From: Achromobacter pestifer
Lineage (GTDB): Bacteria; Pseudomonadota; Gammaproteobacteria; Burkholderiales; Burkholderiaceae_B
Length of the DNA: 64,000 nt
NCBI RefSeq assembly: GCF_013267355.1
Contig: NZ_CP053985.1
Coordinates: 1,798,001 to 1,862,000, forward strand
Direction of reading: 5' to 3'
In this document: one piece after another, positions 58,171 through 64,000 of the stretch
How the letters are laid out: every line of letters begins with the position of its first letter
How positions within the stretch are numbered: position 1 is the stretch's first letter
Notes under the pieces: model-generated
The model's database searches: none
Told to the model about the DNA's origin: nothing
Seen by the model: only the letters and a program-made list of their open reading frames with translations
Made by a program: the position numbers and the translations under genes

Positions 58171-59220
58171 TTGAAGCTCCAGATTTCATCTCCCGAAGCG
58201 ATAGGCATTGATACTGTCATCCTACGCGTTCCCTACCACGGCGAAAAACTACGTACTCAGTACACTCAGCGACTTACGCCTGATGGCGAAGTAATACAGA
58301 TGGGTAGTTATGCCGTGTGCATAAAGGGCAAAGCCGGGCAACACACAGTCAAAGTTCGACACGACCAACAACGCAATGAGCTTCAAATTGAGGGCTCAGC
58401 ATATGGTTTTCTGTATGGACAAAATGTCTTCACGGGAATCAACCTCCCATGGATCACACACCATCTTTTTTTGAAGAAGGTTGCCGAAAAGCTGTCGCTT
58501 CCCGAAACGCAACTCGCCCAATGGAGTGCAGCTCAAATAGTGGTGGATCGGCTTGATCTAGCAATGAATCTGAACTTGGGGAGCGACGAGGATGCCAATT
58601 CGGCACTTGTTCAACTTGGCCAGCAATTCGCTGCCCGTCAACGTTCCATGTTCATGCAGGCAACGACCCTGTACTGGAATCCACGTCTCGGCAAGGATTA
58701 CCTGATCGCACTGTATGCGAAGGGGCCTGAACTGCAAGCAACGCATGACCGCCGCAAGGACGACAATCCAATCCTCAAACGTATGCTCGAGCAAACTGTG
58801 GGCATGCTCCGGGTGGAGCTTCGGTTTCGCCGTCCAGAGCTCCAAAAGCTGTGCATGACTCGGGTGACCGACTGGACACGCCAAAGCATGACGAACGCCT
58901 TTTGCCGTTACTTTGCACGCATGCCGATCTGGAACGTAACCTCCGGGTCCCTTACCGCCGAGGAGCTCGAAGGTCTGTCACCGGCAGAAAAACGCTACCT
59001 CGCTTTTCACAAACTCGGTGCGCCGATGCGATTGTTGTTTACGGAGCGATCAACTCAGCGTTTCCGCAAGAGCTTTCGAGAAAAGCAACACCTTGACCTG
59101 CGCTGCCCTAATCGTGAGCAACGAACCATGAGATTGGTGGATCTCATGTCTGATCCTGACCGCGTCGTGAAAACGCCCAAGTGGCTCATGGAAGCAGGTT
59201 GGGCGCCGCGCCAAGCCTAG
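58171..59220 (+). CDS. Phage/plasmid replication protein of the II/X family
   Basis: A 349-residue protein that resembles gene II/gene X initiators of filamentous phages and related plasmids. The parts that match are VVDRLDLAMNLNLGS (the conserved D-x-D), TTLYWNPRLGKDYLIALYAKGPEL and VGMLRVELRFRRPELQKL; the last includes the RVE-type strand before the C-terminal domain. It starts with TTG at 58171 after the ribosome sequence CCAAGGAATCCT, which is the same as that of the gene at 56688. It suggests that the element can replicate on its own. Catalytic tyrosines cannot be assigned with confidence. Confidence 0.75.
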   Translation: MKLQISSPEAIGIDTVILRVPYHGEKLRTQYTQRLTPDGEVIQMGSYAVCIKGKAGQHTVKVRHDQQRNELQIEGSAYGFLYGQNVFTGINLPWITHHLFLKKVAEKLSLPETQLAQWSAAQIVVDRLDLAMNLNLGSDEDANSALVQLGQQFAARQRSMFMQATTLYWNPRLGKDYLIALYAKGPELQATHDRRKDDNPILKRMLEQTVGMLRVELRFRRPELQKLCMTRVTDWTRQSMTNAFCRYFARMPIWNVTSGSLTAEELEGLSPAEKRYLAFHKLGAPMRLLFTERSTQRFRKSFREKQHLDLRCPNREQRTMRLVDLMSDPDRVVKTPKWLMEAGWAPRQA

Positions 59221-59525
59221 CCAAGCCAACTCAAGGCGAACCAACTGCAGCATGATCAGTAGACGATAGCCCGGCTCGGCAAACAGCGGGGCCACAGCCG
59301 CCCCACTGTTTGTTGGCGTTCGCCCTCCATTTGTCTTGCTTCGACGGGAAAGAGGAACCCTCGGGGTGCATCCTGTGTGGTGGCGTTAAGGGAACTACCG
59401 TCCCAACGGCCTTGGCACTTAAGAGCCAGTGCTCATCCAGACCCGCTACCGCTAAGCTGCTAGGAAGAAAGCCAAATTAAGAACATCGCCAACTAGCTTC
59501 CGGAGTGGCACTAGGAGAAACGCCG
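59221..59525. other. Intergenic region after the Rep-like gene
   Basis: Three hundred five bases without a gene. It contains a terminator-like hairpin at 59284-59311, then sequence without clear structure, and AGGAGA at 59511-59516 before the ATG of the cysteine-rich protein. I see no tRNA or repeat in it. Confidence 0.5.
59284..59311 (+). terminator. Terminator after the Rep-like gene
   Basis: Arms CAGCGGGGC and GCCCCACTG with one mismatch and a seven-base loop, followed by TTTGTT. It lies 63 bases after the Rep-like stop. Confidence 0.55.
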
Positions 59526-59966
59526 ATGACAACCAAACGTTGCGCCTACTGCGGCGAGTTGTTTCAGGCTCGCCCCCAAGTTCCTGACCAGACGTACTGC
59601 GCCTCCAAGGGATGCCAACGTGCCAGAAAGCGACAGTGGCAGCAAGTCAAACTGCAAAGCGATGCAGCATATCGAGCCAATCAGCGCGACGCTCAACGGG
59701 CATGGCAAGAGCGTCATCCGGATTACTGGAGGGACTATCGCGAAACCCACCCTGCATATGCGGAGCGCAACCGTGACCGCCAACGATTAAAGCCCTCACG
59801 TCTGTCCACATCAACAATTGCAAAGATGGACACGTCAGCGCCGCTCGATGGCATATACCAACTCCGAATCGTCGCTGCGCGTCCTCTCGAAAATCGCGCC
59901 TGTTGGATCGTGGAACTGGTTCCCGTCTGCGACCACTGCCCTTGCAAAAAAGATGCTTGCAAATAG
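59526..59966 (+). CDS. Cysteine-rich, probable zinc-binding protein
   Basis: A 146-residue protein that I recognise only as a type found in mobile elements. The N-terminus has a zinc-ribbon pattern: Cys6 and Cys9 (RCAYCGE) and Cys25 and Cys30 (YCASKGCQ). A strongly basic and aromatic middle part follows, with repeated QRDAQRAWQERHPDYWRDY-like units, and the C-terminus has another cysteine cluster CDHCPCKKDAC. I start at ATG 59526 after AGGAGA; a GTG at 59505 is the alternative. It lies before the serine recombinase gene with a gap of 182 bases. Confidence 0.65.
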   Translation: MTTKRCAYCGELFQARPQVPDQTYCASKGCQRARKRQWQQVKLQSDAAYRANQRDAQRAWQERHPDYWRDYRETHPAYAERNRDRQRLKPSRLSTSTIAKMDTSAPLDGIYQLRIVAARPLENRACWIVELVPVCDHCPCKKDACK

Positions 59967-60148
59967 AGGATGTAATCGACAGGTCGCTAACGAGTCCTTA
60001 CCGTTGTCTTGACGGAAGGCTTACATCTTATGCCCCCAAGCAGATGAGACTACAGAAGGCCCACAAGCACCTCACGAATCGTCCCATCGAACGCCTTCTG
60101 CAATTTCTCCAAAGTATCGAAACCCAATCGCCTTGAACGCGCAATCTC

Positions 60149-61714
60149 ATGGAAGCGGAAGATCCCCTCATTGGTACCCCTGCATCGCATGTCACACTGC
60201 GCGCGGCAGAGTATGTCCGAATGTCGACCGATCATCAAAAGTACTCCACTGAGAATCAAGCAATGAGAATCCGCGACTACGCACAGCGGCGCCACATTGA
60301 GATCGTAAAGACCTACGCGGACGAAGGCAAAAGTGGATTGCGCATAGACGGCAGACAAGCGCTTCAGCAGCTCATCAAAGACGTTGAATCACACCAGGCT
60401 GACTTCCAAATCATCCTCGTCTATGACGTCAGCCGTTGGGGTAGATTTCAAGACGCAGATGAGAGCGCGTACTACGAATATGTCTGCCGACGTGCAGGTA
60501 TCCAGGTTGAGTACTGTGCTGAGCAGTTTGAAAACGATGGCTCACCTGTGTCTACTATCGTCAAAGGCGTGAAGCGAGCCATGGCTGGCGAGTACAGCCG
60601 CGAACTCTCTGCAAAAGTTTTCGCCGGTCAATGTAGACTCATCGAACTCGGCTTTCGGCAGGGTGGGCCTGCTGGGTACGGCCTGACACGCGTGCTGATC
60701 GACCAAGTCGGAACAGTGAAAAGCGAACTAGCGCGTGGCGAGCACAAGAGCCTCCAGACCGACAGGGTAATCCTCAAGCCCGGATCAGCAACAGCAGTTG
60801 CCACCGTCAATCAAATTTACAGATGGTTTGTCAATGACGGAGCCTCCGAGCAAGAAATTGCCACCCGTCTGAATCTCGAAGGGATTCAGACCGATCTAGG
60901 ACGAAAGTGGACTCGAGCATCTATTCGTCAAGTTCTAAGCAACGAGAAGTACATCGGCAACAACGTCTACAACCGCGTATCGTTCAAGCTTAAGAAAATC
61001 CGCATCGTCAACCAGCCAGACATGTGGATCCGCAAGGATAGGGCGTTTGAGTCCATCGTGCCCAGCGAGCTCTTCTATACCGCCCAAGGAATACTTCGTG
61101 CACGCGCGCATCGCTACAGCAATGAAGAGCTGCTTAACAAGCTGCGCGGCCTCTACCAACGCCGCGGATATCTCACGGGTCTGATCATCGATGAAACGGA
61201 AGGAATGCCGTCTTCCGCAGCTTACGCGCATCGATTTGGAAGCCTCCTTCGCGCATACAAGGCCGTCGGCTTCACACCTGATCGAAGCTATCAATATCTC
61301 GAGATCAATCAGTTCCTTAGACAGTATCATCCAAGCATCGTGAGCCATACCGAGCAGATGATCTGCGCCCTGGGCGGAGTTGTCCGGCGCGATCCTGCGA
61401 CCGACCTATTAGATGTGAATGCCGAGTTCACAGTCTCCATAGTCTTGGCCCGTTGCCAGACGCTTGAGACAGGCCACAGACGTTGGAAGATTCGGTTTGA
61501 CACCAACCTTGCTCCGGACATCACGGTGGCCGTACGCCTTAATGAGTCGAATCAGTCGACGCAAGATTATTATGTACTGCCAAGCTTGGACCTGTGCTGG
61601 CCAACCCTCAACCTTGCAGACCACAACCGGATTGAATTTGAGAGCTACCGGTTTGACGATCTGGATTATCTTTACGGAATGGCTGAGCGCAGCCGCGTGC
61701 GAAGGGCGGCATGA
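60149..61714 (+). CDS. Large serine recombinase
   Basis: A 521-residue site-specific recombinase. The N-terminal resolvase domain has the nucleophile Ser26 in YVRMSTDHQKYS and catalytic arginines in DVSRWGRFQD and KRAMAGEYSRELS. The zinc-less recombinase domain follows (NLEGIQTDLGRKWTRASIRQVLSNEKYIG, quoted in parts), and the C-terminal part is a long DNA-binding region without a clear coiled-coil motif. Its stop overlaps the next gene by four bases, so recombinase and ParB-type proteins are made together. A weak ribosome site precedes ATG 60149. Confidence 0.9.
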   Translation: MEAEDPLIGTPASHVTLRAAEYVRMSTDHQKYSTENQAMRIRDYAQRRHIEIVKTYADEGKSGLRIDGRQALQQLIKDVESHQADFQIILVYDVSRWGRFQDADESAYYEYVCRRAGIQVEYCAEQFENDGSPVSTIVKGVKRAMAGEYSRELSAKVFAGQCRLIELGFRQGGPAGYGLTRVLIDQVGTVKSELARGEHKSLQTDRVILKPGSATAVATVNQIYRWFVNDGASEQEIATRLNLEGIQTDLGRKWTRASIRQVLSNEKYIGNNVYNRVSFKLKKIRIVNQPDMWIRKDRAFESIVPSELFYTAQGILRARAHRYSNEELLNKLRGLYQRRGYLTGLIIDETEGMPSSAAYAHRFGSLLRAYKAVGFTPDRSYQYLEINQFLRQYHPSIVSHTEQMICALGGVVRRDPATDLLDVNAEFTVSIVLARCQTLETGHRRWKIRFDTNLAPDITVAVRLNESNQSTQDYYVLPSLDLCWPTLNLADHNRIEFESYRFDDLDYLYGMAERSRVRRAA

Positions 61715-62613
61715 TGAAGACGCCACCCTTGCCCGACCTGCAAATGATTCCTGTCGACCAGATCGACATCCTCAACCCGCGAGAACGCAACGGCCGCGTC
61801 TTCCAAGAAATTTTGACGAACATTCGGGACATCGGCCTCAAAAAGCCGATCACTGTCACACCCCGTTTCGCGTCTGATGGACGGCAGCGATATCTGCTGA
61901 TCTGTGGCGAGGGGCGCTTAAAGGCGTTCAGAAGCCTGGGCGAGGCCACTATCCCTGCTCTGGTAGTCGACGTGAACGATGAGGATGCGTTCATCATGAG
62001 CCTAGCAGAGAACATCGCTCGCCGAAAATATCATCCGCTAGAGCTGTTGAAGGGGATAGAACGCCTTCACGACCAGGGCTACGATAAGCGCGCGATTGCA
62101 CAGAAAACCGGACTTGGTGCCGACTACATTCAGGGGATTCTCTACCTCTTAAAAAACGGTGAAGAGCGGCTCCTTGCCGCCGTCGAAACCGGACGAATAC
62201 CCCTCAATGCAGCTATTGCTATAGCGGGCGCCGGCAATGACGACAAAGCGATTCAAGCAGCGCTTCAAGATGCATACGAATCAGGGCATCTTCGCGGCAA
62301 TCAGTTGATACAAGCAAGACGGATAATTGATCGGCGTCGCACCTTCGGCCGCACGGTTTCTCATGGACGTTCACAATCGAAAACCACCGTCACGTCCTCA
62401 AGTCTAGTCCGCAACTATCAGCGCGAAGTCGAGCGTCAAAAGCTGATGATAAGAAAGGCAGAATTCTCTCAACAACGGCTGCTCTTCATAGTCGAAGCTC
62501 TCCGCGAGCTTCTGAACGATGAGCACTTCACAACCCTACTACGGGCAGAGAATCTGGATACGCTTCCCAAGTACCTTGCGGATCGTGTTTGGCCCGGAGG
62601 ACATGTGACATGA
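61711..62613 (+). CDS. ParB/RepB-type partition-like protein
   Basis: A 300-residue protein. Residues about 10-100 are a ParB/Srx N-terminal domain: VDQIDILNPRERN, IRDIGLKKPITVTP, ICGEGRLKAFRSLG and IMSLAENIARRKYHPLE. It is followed by a helix-turn-helix (AIAQKTGLGADYIQGIL) and a RepB-like C-terminal part. The GEGRLKA motif replaces the GERRxRA motif of canonical CTP-hydrolysing ParB, so CTP clamp function is uncertain. It overlaps the recombinase gene by ATGA and the next gene by four bases. No ParA is encoded beside it. Confidence 0.85.
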   Translation: MMKTPPLPDLQMIPVDQIDILNPRERNGRVFQEILTNIRDIGLKKPITVTPRFASDGRQRYLLICGEGRLKAFRSLGEATIPALVVDVNDEDAFIMSLAENIARRKYHPLELLKGIERLHDQGYDKRAIAQKTGLGADYIQGILYLLKNGEERLLAAVETGRIPLNAAIAIAGAGNDDKAIQAALQDAYESGHLRGNQLIQARRIIDRRRTFGRTVSHGRSQSKTTVTSSSLVRNYQREVERQKLMIRKAEFSQQRLLFIVEALRELLNDEHFTTLLRAENLDTLPKYLADRVWPGGHVT

Positions 62614-63491
62614 ATCTACCTATGCTTGGCTTCATCCCTGAACCCATAACCCTGCCTCTAGAAAGGATCCTGCCATCGCATAAGGTCCAGGACGGAATGC
62701 TCGAAACACGCAAGTTCAAACAAATTCTCTCCTCAATTGAAGAAATCGGATTGATCGAACCTCTAACGGTTGGCAAGGCCGTACCCCCTGGTGATATGCA
62801 CGTCCTTTTGGATGGCCATATCCGGATGCTCGCCCTCCAACGGCTCTGCGTCAACGTCGCCCCATGCCTTGTTGCGATAGACGATGAAAACTACACATAC
62901 AACAATCGCCTAAATCGACTGTCGTCTATCCAGGAACATCTCATGATCCGAAGGGCAGTCGATCGCGGCGTGCCCAAGGAGCGCCTTGCAAAGGCACTTA
63001 ATGTTGATATCACGTCGATCGTGAAGAAAATGAACTTGCTAGATGGTGTCTGCAAAGAGGCCGCAGAACTCCTTAAGGAGCAACACTTCTCCGCGAATCT
63101 CGGGGCCGTTCTGCGCAAGATGAGACCCACCCGACAGATCGAATGTGTCGAGCTGATGGTAGCCGCGAACAACATGACTGTTGCTTACGCTCAAGCGCTG
63201 ATCGCCGCGACTCCGAAAGAGATGCTCGTCGGCGAGACGAAACCGAAGAAACTGGCTGGCCTTACGCCCGAGCAAGCCGACAAAATGGAGCGAGAAATGA
63301 GCAATGTCTTCGGCCAGTTCAAGCTGTTTGAACAGTCATACGGACAAGACGTTCTGAATCTGGTACTTGCCAAAGGATTCCTTGCCAAGCTTCTGGGCAA
63401 CGAGACCATTCGGCGGTACTTGGGAAGACACCAACAGGGCATGCTAGCCGAGTTTGAACGCATTGTTCAGACCGTCTCGCTAGAAAAGTGA
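62610..63491 (+). CDS. Second ParB-type protein with RepB-like C-terminus
   Basis: A 293-residue protein. The N-terminal part is again ParB-like: LERILPSHKVQDGM, IEEIGLIEPLTVGK and HVLLDGHIRMLALQRLC, where DGHIRMLAL stands in place of GERRxRA; this is the form seen in RepB-plasmid-type relatives. A helix-turn-helix is likely around RLAKALNVDITSIVKKMN, and the C-terminal 100 residues are helical. Start ATG 62610 overlaps the previous stop. It is distinct from the first ParB-like protein, not a simple duplicate. Confidence 0.8.
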   Translation: MNLPMLGFIPEPITLPLERILPSHKVQDGMLETRKFKQILSSIEEIGLIEPLTVGKAVPPGDMHVLLDGHIRMLALQRLCVNVAPCLVAIDDENYTYNNRLNRLSSIQEHLMIRRAVDRGVPKERLAKALNVDITSIVKKMNLLDGVCKEAAELLKEQHFSANLGAVLRKMRPTRQIECVELMVAANNMTVAYAQALIAATPKEMLVGETKPKKLAGLTPEQADKMEREMSNVFGQFKLFEQSYGQDVLNLVLAKGFLAKLLGNETIRRYLGRHQQGMLAEFERIVQTVSLEK

Positions 63492-63898
63492 CCCGCGAAT
63501 GGCCAACCTTTCTAGGCCTTGCGGCTCGTTATCTTCAATGTTTACAAGGCCTTTTTCAGCGATTTAGCACAGTTACGGCTCCTAGCGCCCTGAGTGGAGA
63601 GCCTTAGGCGGAGGGCCGCTCGACTCCAGAGCCAAGGTAGATTGGCGACGTACAGCTTGCGCTGAGCGATCTCTTGATCCGCTTCCGGCCAGCACACATA
63701 TCAGGTGCTTACCATGGATGCTCTCCCCTGCCATGCGGCCCCTCACACGACTAGTATTGGCGGCTTTCCTCTTTCCGGCAACTGGCGAGCGGAGTAGTCC
63801 TCACGCATCGCCTAGGGCTATTCAGCGTGGGAACCTGTTGCCTGGTTCCTACTCGGCCCGTAGCCAGCGGAGTCAAGAAAGTGCTGGATTCGATCGAT
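63492..63898. other. Region after the ParB operon, no clear gene
   Basis: About 400 bases. It holds the terminator at 63514-63556 and then sequence of mixed composition. An open frame of 82 codons at 63718-63966 has an unusual composition rich in Ser, Arg and Pro and no family marks, and I do not support it. Confidence 0.5.
63514..63556 (+). terminator. Probable terminator of the recombinase-ParB operon
   Basis: Perfect eight-base arms AGGCCTTG and CAAGGCCT with a 23-base loop, followed by a run of five T, 23 bases after the last ParB-like gene. Confidence 0.5.
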
Positions 63899-64000
63899 CT
63901 ATCCTGAGTTCTGCTCCTTATGAACTACCACCCATTGGAACGCATTTAGAGCGGCACGCTGCTTGAGCGGATCCCACAAGGACACGATGCGCAGCAGATC
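63899..64000 (-). CDS. C-terminal end of a gene leaving the window (minus strand)
   Basis: A minus-strand frame is open from the right edge of the window to a TAG at 63899-63901, 33 codons, ending LLRIVSLWDPLKQRAALNAF and VVVHKEQNSG. The composition looks like a protein end rather than random sequence, but the part is too short to name. It would converge with the ParB operon. Confidence 0.3.
   Translation of the reverse strand, partial: DLLRIVSLWDPLKQRAALNAFQWVVVHKEQNSG

Noticed and set aside
60050..60358. Minus-strand frame with a protein-like end (FDTLEKLQKAFDGTIREVLVGLL)
   Set aside because: The end lies in the gap before the recombinase and looks helical, but most of the frame is antisense to the recombinase gene. 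It could be a remnant, but the evidence is too thin.
63718..63966. 82-codon plus-strand frame
   Set aside because: No ribosome site of quality, Ser/Arg/Pro-rich composition and no family marks; it overlaps a more protein-like frame on the other strand.
1..64000. CRISPR arrays and rRNA genes
   Set aside because: No regularly spaced repeats and no rRNA-like sequence were seen on either strand.

Overview
This window reads as a chromosomal segment of a GC-rich betaproteobacterium of the family Alcaligenaceae, most likely Achromobacter or a close Bordetella relative. The evidence is the gene content: two Bug-type solute receptors, a glucosamine lipid A modification locus in the arrangement known from Bordetella, a NadQ-like regulator next to nadC, many LysR regulators, and the conserved set tRNA, dnaQ, rnhA, methyltransferase, gloB, mltD. 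No rRNA, CRISPR array or intact insertion sequence was seen.

Positions 1-20.6 kb hold ordinary chromosomal genes: lrgAB with a divergent LysR regulator, a lipoprotein hydrolase, a DapA-like/Liv-type ABC transporter/GntR cluster with a strong dyad in front of it, a PACE efflux pump with a divergent LysR regulator, the lgm-like locus (10.4-14.3 kb), gltS with a TAXI-type lipoprotein, and a lower-GC patch next to tRNA-Val. Positions 20.6-29.5 kb hold the dnaQ-to-mltD block, interrupted by an RND efflux pair. An isolated lower-GC ATPase follows at 29.8-31.0 kb. Positions 31-43 kb hold a PLP dehydratase/deacylase pair with LysR, fabI, osmC, a DUF533 protein, nadC with nadQ and a clear operator, two Bug receptors and a propeller protein. 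Positions 43-54.1 kb hold phoX with a Pho box, a porin, a symporter pair and a catabolic operon whose gene set resembles D-hydroxyproline or opine oxidation.

From about 54.1 kb the character changes. A DUF433/PIN-like toxin-antitoxin pair has a toxin whose 3' end is lost exactly at the border with the catabolic operon. At 55.25 kb there is a 15-base remnant of a tRNA 3' end (Ser-like) with its own terminator, followed immediately by a tyrosine integrase. The rest of the window (55.3-64.0 kb) is the left part of an integrative element with lower GC. It carries a DUF6499-like protein, an AlpA regulator, a phage/plasmid II/X-type replication protein behind strong hairpins, a cysteine-rich protein, and an overlapping three-gene operon of a serine recombinase and two ParB-type proteins without ParA. 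This element, and above all the recombinase-ParB-ParB operon, is the best candidate for an under-described system. Its right end lies outside the window.
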